Assembly: GCA_028281285.1 (NCBI GenBank)
Contig: JANQKF010000037.1
Coordinates: 26,181 to 90,180, forward strand
Direction of reading: 5' to 3'
DNA: 64,000 nt
Origin: Cyclobacteriaceae bacterium
GTDB taxonomy: Bacteria > Bacteroidota > Bacteroidia > Cytophagales > Cyclobacteriaceae
Positions 45,601 to 54,316 of the stretch are shown one piece after another. A program made the translations under genes and the position numbers. The first letter of the stretch is position 1. Each line of letters begins with the position of its first letter. The notes under the pieces were generated by a model that did not search any database, was not told the DNA's origin, and was given only the letters and a program-made list of their open reading frames with translations.

Positions 45601-45682
45601 TGAAATGCATGGAGGCACTGTGACCTTCGATAGCAAGGTTGGTCAGGGTACTACCTTCACAGTGGCTATCCCCAATGTCTAG
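42653..45682 (+). CDS. Soluble histidine kinase with six PAS domains
   Basis: Sensor kinase of 1009 residues with no membrane helix or signal peptide, so cytosolic. Six PAS domains run in series: starts near residues 20 (VVDNLSEVVWSMD), 145 (IVDSIPDPVFISS), 275 (AVEGTNDVIWEYD), 400 (ISENSSDCICLQ), 528 (ISENSHDIVSLM) and 654 (VSENSGDVIGLQ). The last three are close copies. Kinase core: MASHEFRTPLTTI (phospho-His), N box NLVSNAFKYS, G1 DYGIGIP, G2 GTGLGLVIV. ATG at 42653 preferred to GTG at 42650. It likely signals to the divergent LytTR regulator; the ligands are unknown. Confidence 0.92.
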   Translation: MENIFENTTDSLVQTNGIGSDYQRVVDNLSEVVWSMDLTVEPHTIHYLNEPRDLFLGRKRDTIPSDLDQWRSAIHPDDRERILEEFVTTLETGRGSYSYRFDHGNGDYRYVLDRITVTYEDKKPVRIDGLTIDVDEIRKSRLNLELSQQKLKSIVDSIPDPVFISSKVGGKVLFANEVLFRVFGLSPDEFLGAKAYKYYDDFDGRRDYMLKLSEDGKVQNHELVLTNNKGESFWVNASTMPLEFQNEDSYITVLQNVTFRKKLEKELQHSNDRYQLAVEGTNDVIWEYDFKYKKSYLSPQFWARMGFEPKENPLDEDLLTKFIHEDDQYEFISKIQNLYDQKLQDFAMESRLVAIDGQIVYVFIKARMLYTKEGTPRRVVGSISNITDLKEAESQLKESQERYRIISENSSDCICLQTADGRFVFVSPSSEEILGYTPEELQELRLRAIIHEDHLRAVSDQMLKVIQGEQQDATISFRARHKNGEYLWLETKAGAIYDSKGGLLYLQTSTRDIHDRVLAEEKLRESEERYKLISENSHDIVSLMDLKGDYLFISPSIKDTMGYEVEEFLGRNTTEFIHPEDLPKVMAEMKEAIKNKLRKGQAIFRFKHKNGDWRWIEVKGGIIVDDNDEPIFVRSTKTDITEKIVTERKLREKEEQYKLVSENSGDVIGLQNGEGTFIFLSPSCKALFGYTPEEFYELDIFDLLHDNEAAHVKEIVEKTIKDKARNINVSYRLKKKGGEFVWVETVFSTVLDSNGEFSFLQSSTRDISERIKAMEKERSLSKLKSSFISMASHEFRTPLTTIQSSNELINMYLDSSPELGETKIGKHVGRIRTELERLNSLLKDIFTLGRLDVGKTKLNKDITSLMGIIKQVVMEYDSLAAHDDRRLVINTVGKERQLNLDSQLISHVLANLVSNAFKYSEGKPAPELTAAYFDDSVEIKIRDYGIGIPESDKKQLFESFSRASNVGDIGGTGLGLVIVRQFVEMHGGTVTFDSKVGQGTTFTVAIPNV

Positions 45683-45687
45683 ACCTC

Positions 45688-48600
45688 CTAGAAGTAAAAC
45701 CCAAACTTGATTAACGGAAGGAAATCTTCCTCCGACTTCGCAACAAGGAAATTCAAGGCAAATCGATTCAATGGCGTAATCCACAAGCCACCACCATATC
45801 CATGGTGAATAGATCCAGGACTGTTCCCATCTACCCAAATTCTTCCGATATCGTTGAAGAGCAGGAATCCAACCTGAGATGGAAGGAATGATGACTGCCA
45901 GTCAAACAATTTGACTCTTAAATCCAGTTGGTGATAGAAACTCATACCACCGGCAAATCGGAACCTACGATAGCCTCTAAGGGTGTTGAAGCCATCTAGA
46001 CGGGCCGCCTGGAAAAACTCATAGTCGTCAAAAGCATATTCGAAACCGACCCTGGTGGCCAGGGTAGTTCTGGAGGGCTCCTTAAAGCTCCAGTACATCG
46101 CCAATTCACCCTTCCACATGCCACTGTTAAGTGAGTTGTCATTTAATCCACTCAAATAACTTATCTCGGTAGAAAAGCGAATACCTTTCTTGGTAATGAC
46201 CTCATTGTCTCTTGTGTCAAATGTAAAGCCAGTAGACCCGCCTAAGTAGGTGTTTCTCTCGAAAAGAGTTGGATCAATAATACCGTTGGCTGGTGAATCA
46301 GCAATAAACCGATCCGTACTGTTCTCAATTTCTATCGTCTGGAATTTAGGACCAATATGGAAAAAGCCTTTGGAGCCAAGATTAAATTTCAAGTCAGTGC
46401 CCAAGGTTATTTCTTCGAATCGTGTTCGATAGTAGGTTATATCGCGAGTATCGTCATAAACGGAGTTATGACCTAAACCAAAGAAGTTATTCACAAAATT
46501 TGGAGCTTTTATGCTTAGGTCTACTGCCAGGTCAGTCTTTCCAAAGACATCCGTATAATCACCAGCATACTTAAAGTTGTATGAAGAAGTCGCGAAGGCG
46601 TAATTAAACGAAATGGTTTCTTTGGAGGCCCAGGGGTCTTTTCTGAATCCATGCGTTGTCCTCAATGTACCTGCTCCCAGGAAAATGCCATCATCAGGGT
46701 TGAAACTGAGTGAAATCAAGGGAGCCCTGAGGTTATAGCTAAAGGCCTCCATGTCATATCTGTTGATGTTAGGGTCTTTGTCAGAAGTTCTGTCTGCCGT
46801 TTCTTTACCGAAGCTGAATTCATTGCCGGTTTTAGTATCATAGACCACAGTCTTCTTGCCTCCATTGGCTACGCGACTTTCGTCTTTGATAATGTCCTTA
46901 TCCGCACCCCCAATTATCCTGACTTTGATACTCTTCTTCACGTCACCGGTAATTTCGAACTCATCCTCCCCATCAAATCCAAAAAGTCGTATCTCCTTGG
47001 TTTCAGAAGTCTTGAATGTCCTTTGATAGAGTACCTTATCTCGATTTCCTTTTTTGGAAATCTTATAAACTGTCACCTGAGTATTCTCATCATCCAGTCG
47101 CTTTACTTGAAAGAACTCTCTTTTGTCACTTCCTCTAACATCGACTCCTTTGGCAAGGATGAGGTAGTACTCTCGTGCATAACGCTCGAAGTTATCTCGC
47201 CTGTTTTTCAGCTTTCGTTTGATCTCATCACCTCGTAAGTCATAGATTTCTTTGGGCCATTCGCTCATGGCATCATCTATCACTTCGTCAGTCAATGCTT
47301 CTTTGAGCTCGCGTGCCTGCTGAATCCAATCTTCCATCGACACTTCTGGGAGGAAGTATCGATCAAACCATCGGATTCTATAGAAACCCATAGCTGGCAA
47401 ATAATGAATGTCATCCTCAAAGCCTCTGAACGAAGGTTGTGCCCATTTCGAGCCGGCAAGACGTTTAATGAAACCTTCACCAATGAAGAATACCTGATCT
47501 CGATCTCGTGGAATTGGTCTGTAAGTTTTATTATCATCCTTGCCCTTGTACTCGACCCATCTCCATTGATCATCATGCCGATCCCAATCCCCGAGCCAGA
47601 AGTCAAAGAGCCGGTTGCGCGCTACGAATACCTCATCAACCTGGTTGTCATTGTCCTTTCGCAATTTTTCGTAGACGCTTGGGCTCGATTCCACATCATC
47701 TCCTGCTCCAAAAAAGGGCTGGTCTATATTTTCCTTATTGGCCCTTTCTTCAAAAAGCACCATGGTGTTTGCAAAGGCACTCCTGTAGATTCCAAGTCGA
47801 GGGTCATTGGGAACCCAATAGAGCTTTGGATTCGCATGGTAAATGCCGGCAGCATCAGCCAGCTTTGGTACTACGAATGGGGCATATGGATGAGATGCTG
47901 AAATACCGTCCTGAACAAGCCCCCTGACAAAGGTCCTCCGCAATTCCGGGGGTAACGCCAATGCTGGATTTTTGTCCATCGATCGGATTACATATTGACG
48001 CCCATCTGCGGCTTCCAGTCGCAAGGAGGTGGTTTGGTGGCCTCCACCTCTCTTTATTGGAGTAAGCCCGCCTTTAACCGTAGCAATATCAAAAAGAGGA
48101 ACTCTGACCGGTGTAGCCCATTCTTTTCTATAATTCTCTCCCAATAGGCTTTTATGAAATCTAGAACGCCCGATGTACTTATCGCTTGAGATTGCCATCG
48201 TGTCTCTTCCCGCAAAACTGATGTTGGCGTAGCGTTGGGCCAGTGCCTCAGGGCTTGGCTTAAAGCTCCTTTCGGAAAGGACTTTCGAATACAATTCCTT
48301 GATGCCACCATTCTCAGGTGTATAGAATTTGAGTTCGGTTTTTCCATTGGCATAGTAGTCAATTCGGGCAAAGCCCATCGTATTCGTGGCAAACTGGGTA
48401 TCTTCTTTTTGCCTTACACGGGCATTATTCTTAGCTCCTGAACCACTAACAATGTAGTGTTTACCATCCTTTTCAATATGTTGTAAAGCATGCTCGTGAC
48501 CAGCAGCATGGATCAGATCGGGATGTTTACTCATCAGCTGTACCAATCCATTTCGGAATTGTTTATAAACCGGATGAGGTGTGTCCTGTATGTTTCCGAA

Positions 48601-49377
48601 GAGTTGTCGGTATAGGGGATATATCGAACCCAAACCTGGCAAGGGCAGGTAAAAATTCTTCATAGAACCTGAAGCGGTCAATGGGAAGAGATGGTCCTTG
48701 AGGCCGAAGACCCCACCGTGAATTCCATAGGTATACATTGGATGGTGAGTAGTCACAATTACCTTTTTGTGAGCATTGCGCTCAAGTATATCCTGGAACA
48801 ATACCGCTGCCTCGGTGAGAGAAGTGGCTCCACAATCTGATCCTTGGGTGGGTTTATTTCCTTTATGCAAAAACCACTGGGTATCTATGGCAATTAGAGT
48901 GATTTGCTCGGTAAGATTCACTTCAACCGGTCCTGGACAACCTCGTGATGGTAGAAATACATCCATACTGTCCAAAGCGTCTTCCACATACTTTTCCTGG
49001 ATTCCCAGCCATTCCCATCCATACTTTCTCCCTTGTGCCCAGTCATGATTACCTGGGATAAAGATTTTGTTGCCTGGAAAATCTTTCACTGCATTAATCT
49101 GCCCATCAATCGCTTTTTCAGCTTCAGCCCTCAATTCATGTCCTTTTGGAGGTAGGCCTTTGGGGTAGATATTATCCCCAAGGAACACCACACTTCCACG
49201 GTCTCCGATTTTTGACAGTTCGTTTTTCAGTGCTACCAAAACCGGATTTTCATAGGGCTCTCCGGCATCACCGATTAGAAAAACTGAATGGACAGGATCA
49301 TTTTGAGATTGGAAACCAAACGCTCCTGGCAGGGAAATGAAAGTTAGGAGTAGGGCTATCTGCGCGATTCTCTTCAT
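45688..49377 (-). CDS. Metallophosphoesterase / kinase-like / Omp85-barrel fusion
   Basis: Predicted outer-membrane protein of 1229 residues (ATG at 49377 gives a signal peptide; the ORF extends to 49443). Three parts. (1) About 30-340, a calcineurin-like phosphoesterase: D37 in FLIGDAG, GDN (68-70), GNHD (109-112), HH (211-212), GHEH (293-296). (2) About 400-760, an unassigned domain with GDWDRHDDQW (596-605) followed by PIPRDRDQVFF (621-631), spaced like the catalytic and metal loops of CotH/HipA/FAM20-type kinases. (3) About 860-1229, a barrel with the Omp85 signature LRGY and a final GFYF. No POTRA domains are seen. The roles of the first two parts on the cell surface or periplasm are inference. 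Confidence 0.8.
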   Translation of the reverse strand: MKRIAQIALLLTFISLPGAFGFQSQNDPVHSVFLIGDAGEPYENPVLVALKNELSKIGDRGSVVFLGDNIYPKGLPPKGHELRAEAEKAIDGQINAVKDFPGNKIFIPGNHDWAQGRKYGWEWLGIQEKYVEDALDSMDVFLPSRGCPGPVEVNLTEQITLIAIDTQWFLHKGNKPTQGSDCGATSLTEAAVLFQDILERNAHKKVIVTTHHPMYTYGIHGGVFGLKDHLFPLTASGSMKNFYLPLPGLGSIYPLYRQLFGNIQDTPHPVYKQFRNGLVQLMSKHPDLIHAAGHEHALQHIEKDGKHYIVSGSGAKNNARVRQKEDTQFATNTMGFARIDYYANGKTELKFYTPENGGIKELYSKVLSERSFKPSPEALAQRYANISFAGRDTMAISSDKYIGRSRFHKSLLGENYRKEWATPVRVPLFDIATVKGGLTPIKRGGGHQTTSLRLEAADGRQYVIRSMDKNPALALPPELRRTFVRGLVQDGISASHPYAPFVVPKLADAAGIYHANPKLYWVPNDPRLGIYRSAFANTMVLFEERANKENIDQPFFGAGDDVESSPSVYEKLRKDNDNQVDEVFVARNRLFDFWLGDWDRHDDQWRWVEYKGKDDNKTYRPIPRDRDQVFFIGEGFIKRLAGSKWAQPSFRGFEDDIHYLPAMGFYRIRWFDRYFLPEVSMEDWIQQARELKEALTDEVIDDAMSEWPKEIYDLRGDEIKRKLKNRRDNFERYAREYYLILAKGVDVRGSDKREFFQVKRLDDENTQVTVYKISKKGNRDKVLYQRTFKTSETKEIRLFGFDGEDEFEITGDVKKSIKVRIIGGADKDIIKDESRVANGGKKTVVYDTKTGNEFSFGKETADRTSDKDPNINRYDMEAFSYNLRAPLISLSFNPDDGIFLGAGTLRTTHGFRKDPWASKETISFNYAFATSSYNFKYAGDYTDVFGKTDLAVDLSIKAPNFVNNFFGLGHNSVYDDTRDITYYRTRFEEITLGTDLKFNLGSKGFFHIGPKFQTIEIENSTDRFIADSPANGIIDPTLFERNTYLGGSTGFTFDTRDNEVITKKGIRFSTEISYLSGLNDNSLNSGMWKGELAMYWSFKEPSRTTLATRVGFEYAFDDYEFFQAARLDGFNTLRGYRRFRFAGGMSFYHQLDLRVKLFDWQSSFLPSQVGFLLFNDIGRIWVDGNSPGSIHHGYGGGLWITPLNRFALNFLVAKSEEDFLPLIKFGFYF

Positions 49378-49468
49378 AGGAAAGTGCCTTGGCTGATGTA
49401 TAACTAAAGTGAAGGTAAAAAAATTCAGACTTGAATCGGTCAATCCAATGACCCTAGAGAAATAAAAT

Positions 49469-50302
49469 CTACCTCATCTTAAAATGCACGATGGTTCCTC
49501 CTTCGCCTTCAACCTCATTGGAAATGAACAGATCGCCCTCTGGTGAGAAGGCGATTCCCTCAGGCTGTGGGAAGAGACCTCCCTTTAGAATTGTGAGATT
49601 CTTCGGTTTTCCATCATTGGAGAATACAACCAATGCTCTACCCACTGAGGCTACTACATAAACATCACCCGATATAGGGTGTACTGCTACGCCTGAGGGC
49701 TTGATTTTCTTCCTTGATGTCCCTAATACCCGCTCCAAATCTTTATTGTGAAGGACGTAAAGGGGGGTTCTGGTATGCTTTTCGGTTTCGATATGAAAGC
49801 CAAATATCGATTTCCCTTTTACCTCAACATTGTCAAGGTCACCATCATCTTTTAGGGCAATGAGCAGATGACCACTATTGGGGTCATAACCCAAACCTTC
49901 CACATTGTTTTGGGAGTCAAAAGGGGTTTCGAGCTTTTCGACCACCCCGGTCATTGCTGTATGAAAGCGGTAGAGTTTTCCATTACTTTTGGTCGCATAA
50001 ATGTAATCTCCCACCCTTTCGATCCCTTCAAAATCGCCATTCCCCTCAAATCGTACACGATGCACGATTTTCTTCTCCTTAATGTCATAGACATACATCC
50101 TTCCGTGCTCATCATTCAGCGCGGCCAGCTGGTCAGTAGCATAGTAGGTAAGGCCTGAAATTTCCTCCAGAATCTCGGGTAAATAGTGTACTTCATGAGG
50201 TTTACCGAGGTCATACGGGAATTGGTCACGCGTCTGTCCACTCAACAGGGTTGAAATGAACATAATTGATACAATAACTGTTACAGATTGCGTTAGCCTC
50301 AT
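49469..50302 (-). CDS. SdiA-regulated-type beta-propeller protein
   Basis: Exported protein of 277 residues (signal about 1-22, ending LSGQ) of the SdiA-regulated/YjiK-like family: EISGLTYYATDQLAALNDEHG, NGDFEGIERVGDYIYATKSNG, NNVEGLGYDPNSGHLLIALKD, KIKPSGVAVHPISGDVYVVAS, FPQPEGIAFSPEGDLFISNE. These are six-bladed-propeller repeats with EG/E residues lining a likely calcium site. Its function is unknown. An exact -7 box lies 12 nt before the ATG. Confidence 0.82.
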   Translation of the reverse strand: MRLTQSVTVIVSIMFISTLLSGQTRDQFPYDLGKPHEVHYLPEILEEISGLTYYATDQLAALNDEHGRMYVYDIKEKKIVHRVRFEGNGDFEGIERVGDYIYATKSNGKLYRFHTAMTGVVEKLETPFDSQNNVEGLGYDPNSGHLLIALKDDGDLDNVEVKGKSIFGFHIETEKHTRTPLYVLHNKDLERVLGTSRKKIKPSGVAVHPISGDVYVVASVGRALVVFSNDGKPKNLTILKGGLFPQPEGIAFSPEGDLFISNEVEGEGGTIVHFKMR

Positions 50303-50313
50303 GGGGTTTTTAA

Positions 50314-50321
50314 CAAAAATA
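50314..50321 (-). promoter_or_regulatory. Candidate -7 box for the SdiA-regulated-type gene
   Basis: Minus-strand TATTTTTG, an exact TAnnTTTG match, 11 nt before the ATG at 50302. No -33 element recognised; AT-rich context makes chance possible. Confidence 0.3.
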
Positions 50322-50400
50322 AGTCATAGATAATTCATGACTGCCATGAACGGTTTATGTAATTCAAACTGAGCCAACTATATTTAGGTTGGATTTCAAT

Positions 50401-51627
50401 ATGGAAAAGACTGTTGATATCGTAAAAAAGGTAGAAGAATATGCCTCTGGGATCTTAAATACTGAGATTGCGGAGCAATGGACTTACCATGATCTTTACC
50501 ATACTACACGTGTGGTGGAAGCTGCCAAGATGATTGGCAAGGAAAGCGGTCTTTCCGAAGATGAAATTGAAATTGTCACTATTGCAGCCTGGTTTCACGA
50601 CACAGGCTATAGAGAGGGCTGTCATCAGCATGAGCAGCGAGGAGCATTATGTGCCAGAGAATATTTGGAGTCTGTGGGTTATCCCAACGAGTCCATCATT
50701 AAGGTAGAAGGCTGCATAATGGCCACTCAGATGCCTCAAAATCCTACTAATCTTCTTGAGATGGTGATGTGTGATGCTGATCTCCATCATTTGGCCTGCG
50801 ATGATTATGCCGAAATGGCGGCCAAAATGCACAAGGAAGTGCAAATCATAAAGGAGAAAGAGATTCCACAGGAAGAGTGGGATGAGATGAATTATAACTT
50901 CTTCAAAGACCATCAGTACTTCACAGATTACGGCAAAGCACAACTGGAGCCTTTGAAAACGGCCAATCTCAAAACGATTAAGAAGAAGCTGAAGGAGAAG
51001 AAAAAAGAACAGAAGCACATCCAGGAACTGGAAGCCAAGGTGGAAAAGCTTCAGGCAAAGGTAGCTTTGAAGCCGGATCGTGGAATTGAGACGATGTTCC
51101 GAACCACCTCCAAAAACCACCTTGATCTTAGTGGTATGGCCGATAATAAAGCCAACATCATGATCTCGGTGAATACAATCATTCTTTCAGTGGTGGTTTC
51201 TATTCTTATCCGAAAACTAAACGAGTATCCAAACTTGATTATACCTACCATTTTCTTGGTTGTCGTGTGTTTGGCTACCATCGTGCTTTCAATCCTGGCT
51301 ACAAGGCCTAATGTCTCTTCAGGAGTGTTTACTGACGAAGAAGTGTTAAGCAAAAAAACCAACCTCCTTTTCTTTGGGAATTTCCATAAGATGGACCTGA
51401 AGAGCTATGAATGGGGGATGCGGGAGATGATGAAAGATGGGGACTACCTCTATTCAAGCCTTACCCGGGATATCTACTTTTTGGGCAAGGTATTGGGTAA
51501 AAAATATCGCCTTCTTCGTGCCGCTTATACCACATTTATGATTGGTTTCGTATTAGCCATTTTGGCTTTTATGTTCGCCATGTTGTTCTTCCCTGCAGAT
51601 GATCAACCAAGCTTTTACACCTTCTGA
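50401..51627 (+). CDS. HD-domain protein fused to Pycsar-effector-type membrane domain
   Basis: Membrane protein of 408 residues. Residues about 25-185 form an HD phosphohydrolase domain: H30 and H34 (YHDLYH), metal pair H66-D67 in AAWFHDTGY, H75/H77, and D125/D127 in MCDADLHH. Residues about 190-225 are a Lys/Glu-rich coiled coil. Residues about 230-400 match the PycTM (Pycsar effector, DUF5706) type: RTTSKNHLDLSGMADNKAN, then helices at about 252-270, 279-300 and 374-397. In Pycsar defence the PycTM protein is opened by a cyclic pyrimidine nucleotide; an HD domain could instead degrade a nucleotide. No cyclase gene is adjacent. ATG at 50401 preferred to TTG at 50389. Confidence 0.85.
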   Translation: MEKTVDIVKKVEEYASGILNTEIAEQWTYHDLYHTTRVVEAAKMIGKESGLSEDEIEIVTIAAWFHDTGYREGCHQHEQRGALCAREYLESVGYPNESIIKVEGCIMATQMPQNPTNLLEMVMCDADLHHLACDDYAEMAAKMHKEVQIIKEKEIPQEEWDEMNYNFFKDHQYFTDYGKAQLEPLKTANLKTIKKKLKEKKKEQKHIQELEAKVEKLQAKVALKPDRGIETMFRTTSKNHLDLSGMADNKANIMISVNTIILSVVVSILIRKLNEYPNLIIPTIFLVVVCLATIVLSILATRPNVSSGVFTDEEVLSKKTNLLFFGNFHKMDLKSYEWGMREMMKDGDYLYSSLTRDIYFLGKVLGKKYRLLRAAYTTFMIGFVLAILAFMFAMLFFPADDQPSFYTF

Positions 51628-51756
51628 CCCGAAATCCGGACCTTCATTTCTTACACGACTGGCGAATGATTCTTCCCGTGATTGACTAAATTGACTCTAG
51701 GTAAGTCGGTCTTTATCAGTCAAAAGTCCGATTTTGAACATTCAAAAGGTCAGATC

Positions 51757-54171
51757 ATGCTCAAGAACTACATCAAAATTGCAATCCGCAGTATTCTTAA
51801 AAATCCCGGATATGCCTCCATCAACATTTTTGGTTTAACGGTTGGAATCACCTGTTTTGTGCTCATCTATTTAACAGTACAATACGAGCTTAGCTTTGAT
51901 CGCTTTCATCATGATTCGGAAAAAGTATTTCGGGTTGATAATACTCTGAAACTGAGTAGCGGGGATTATAAGTATCCACAGGGCACATCTGCCATTGGAC
52001 CCGCAGCAGTAGATCAGTTGCCCCAAGTCACTGAATTTACAAGGCTGAACGGTGGAGGCCAGGAGATGATTTTTGAGGTGGATACCGAGGTATTCAAGGA
52101 AACGGAGATCTATTTTGCCGATTCCTCCTTCTTTGATTTCTTTGACTTTAAGGTGCTTTATGGTTCGGCTGATCAAGCACTCAATGCGCCAAACAAAATG
52201 GTACTTACCCAAACGGCCGCATTGAAGTACTTCGGAAAAGAGAATGCGGTAGGTGAAGTACTGGTACAGAAGACAGGTCAGGCCGATGTGCAATTCAATG
52301 TCACAGCCGTGATGGAAGACCTGCCGTCCAATACCCATATGCTTTTTGATGTGTTGATCGCCAATGAAACGCAACGCAATTTCCAGAATGGAAATTTCCT
52401 TAACAGCTGGGGCAATGTCGGATTCATCACCTATATCCGTTTGAATGACCCGTCTTCTGCTGATGCAGTGGAACAGGCTCTTATTGATATTAAGACCAGG
52501 AATGTAGCCGAGCAAAACCAGATGAATATCAACCCTACATTGATCGCCATGAATGATATTCATCTCTATTCGAATCTGAGGAATGAGATGCAGCCCAATG
52601 GCAATATCAACTTTGTCTATATCTTCTCAGCGACTGCGTTGTTCATCTTACTCATTGCCGCGATTAACTATATGAACCTTGCCACGGCTCGTTCGGCCAA
52701 GCGGGCGAAAGAGGTTGGAATGCGAAAAGTATTGGGAGCTCACAAAAAGCAGTTGATTACTCAATTCCTTGGTGAATCACTGGTATTGACATTGATATCT
52801 ACCGTGATTTCGTTGGTCATTGCGGCTCTCTTTATAAAAGACTTTGGCGAATTAGTGAGCAAGGAGTTGAACTCCGCCATGGTATTTAATCCCGGCTTAT
52901 TTGCTGTGCTTGCAGTGATTATCCTGATTATAGGATTGGGTTCCGGCAGCTATCCTGCATTATTCCTTTCTTCGTTCCGACCTGTGGTGGTGTTGAAAGG
53001 CAAACTGGTTCCCGGAATGAATAGCTCCGGCCTTCTACGAAAAGGCTTGGTGGTTTTCCAGTTCACCATCTCCATTATTATGATGATTGGTACCTACGTG
53101 GTGTACAGTCAGTTGACTTTTATGCAGAATAAGTCACTTGGTTTTCAGAAGGAGGACATGCTGGTGGTGTCGAATACCAACAACGCGATCACTCAACAGT
53201 TGAATGCCTTTAGAAATGAGGTGCTGACCATCCCTGGGGTAGAAGGAATGGGGGCTTCGTTTAGCAAGCCCGGAGGCCTTCGTCCGATCATTTTTATGAA
53301 ATCAGAGACGGTACCCAATGATGACGGAAACTTTAATATGGCTGGTATCAATATCGACTTTGGCTATATGAGTACACTTGGTATCCGAAATGTGTCCGGA
53401 AGAGTCTTTGATCGAACCATTCCGACCGATTCCACCGAGTCCATTATGGTCAATGCACAAGGAGTAAAAGAACTCAACCTCACTCCGGAAGAGGCCGTGG
53501 GAAGAATGGTCGAGTTGAATTTCGGGGGTAATTGGATTAAAAAACGAATTATTGGCGTAGTGGAAGACATCAATTTCGAACCACTGCAACGGCCAACCGA
53601 AGCGACTTTCTACGGTCCATTGTTTCCGGCTTATTCTTTTATTTACCTCAAGTTGAACCCTGATGTTCCGGCCCAGCAAACGATCAATCAAATCGGATCG
53701 CTTTGGGGCCGCTTCTCAGTGACCCAACCATTTGAGTATTCCTTCCTCGAACAGGATTTGAACCAGCTGTATGAGTCGGAAGAGGAGCTGAGCCAGGTGA
53801 TCATTTACTTCTCAATTCTGGCCATTGCGGTGGCTTGTCTGGGGCTATTCGGACTGGCGTCCTTCTCAACCGAACAACGTATCAAAGAGATCGGTGTTCG
53901 TAAGGTATTAGGCGCTTCAGTCGCCAAGATATTATTCTTACTGTCCAAGGATTTTGCTACGTTGATTATCATCGCCTTTATCATTGGAGGGTCAGCCGCT
54001 TACTTTCTGAAAGACTTGTGGCTACAGGACTTTGCTTTCCAGACATCCGTAGGTCCGATGACCTTTATCTTGTCCGGAGTGATGGCCTTATTTATCGCCC
54101 TCTTGACGGTGAGTTATAAGACCGTAAAAGCAGCACGGGCCAACCCGATTAAAGCCATCAGACACGAGTGA
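51757..54171 (+). CDS. MacB-like ABC transporter permease (FtsX family)
   Basis: Membrane subunit of 804 residues with two copies of the MacB periplasmic core plus FtsX unit, a Bacteroidota double-length form. ATG at 51757 (MLKNYIKIAIRSILKNPGYASIN) fits the family start; the TTG at 51682 does not. Helix near 21-42; first core about 50-250; three helices about 285-430 with AKEVGMRKVLGAHKKQL; helix near 430; second core; final helices after RIKEIGVRKVLGAS. Such permeases extrude macrolides, lipoproteins or peptides by a mechanotransmission mechanism. Its ATPase lies 145 bp downstream. Confidence 0.92.
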   Translation: MLKNYIKIAIRSILKNPGYASINIFGLTVGITCFVLIYLTVQYELSFDRFHHDSEKVFRVDNTLKLSSGDYKYPQGTSAIGPAAVDQLPQVTEFTRLNGGGQEMIFEVDTEVFKETEIYFADSSFFDFFDFKVLYGSADQALNAPNKMVLTQTAALKYFGKENAVGEVLVQKTGQADVQFNVTAVMEDLPSNTHMLFDVLIANETQRNFQNGNFLNSWGNVGFITYIRLNDPSSADAVEQALIDIKTRNVAEQNQMNINPTLIAMNDIHLYSNLRNEMQPNGNINFVYIFSATALFILLIAAINYMNLATARSAKRAKEVGMRKVLGAHKKQLITQFLGESLVLTLISTVISLVIAALFIKDFGELVSKELNSAMVFNPGLFAVLAVIILIIGLGSGSYPALFLSSFRPVVVLKGKLVPGMNSSGLLRKGLVVFQFTISIIMMIGTYVVYSQLTFMQNKSLGFQKEDMLVVSNTNNAITQQLNAFRNEVLTIPGVEGMGASFSKPGGLRPIIFMKSETVPNDDGNFNMAGINIDFGYMSTLGIRNVSGRVFDRTIPTDSTESIMVNAQGVKELNLTPEEAVGRMVELNFGGNWIKKRIIGVVEDINFEPLQRPTEATFYGPLFPAYSFIYLKLNPDVPAQQTINQIGSLWGRFSVTQPFEYSFLEQDLNQLYESEEELSQVIIYFSILAIAVACLGLFGLASFSTEQRIKEIGVRKVLGASVAKILFLLSKDFATLIIIAFIIGGSAAYFLKDLWLQDFAFQTSVGPMTFILSGVMALFIALLTVSYKTVKAARANPIKAIRHE

Positions 54172-54316
54172 TACAATCGTTTCATATTCGAACAAATGTG
54201 CACGATAATGTACAACTCCGAAGGCTTTTGTTTTGGTTAACAGCTAAGTATGAATAAATTAGCCCTTGGCATGTTAATTGGTGATTGCATGCAGGTCAAA
54301 ACATTAAACAATTTTT

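Noticed and set aside
47404..47927. Two plus-strand frames of 165 and 139 codons opposite the Omp85 fusion gene
   Set aside because: Both lie wholly inside the well-supported minus-strand gene, overlap each other in different frames, and have Cys/His/Trp-rich composition without any domain. They are shadows.
50401..51627. A complete Pycsar defence operon
   Set aside because: Only the effector-type domain is present. The neighbours are an SdiA-regulated-type propeller and an ABC permease; no nucleotide cyclase is found on either strand within the window.
51871..52563. 230-codon minus-strand frame opposite the ABC permease
   Set aside because: It mirrors the permease coding sequence; composition (His/Ile/Gly-rich) and lack of start context mark it as an antisense artefact.
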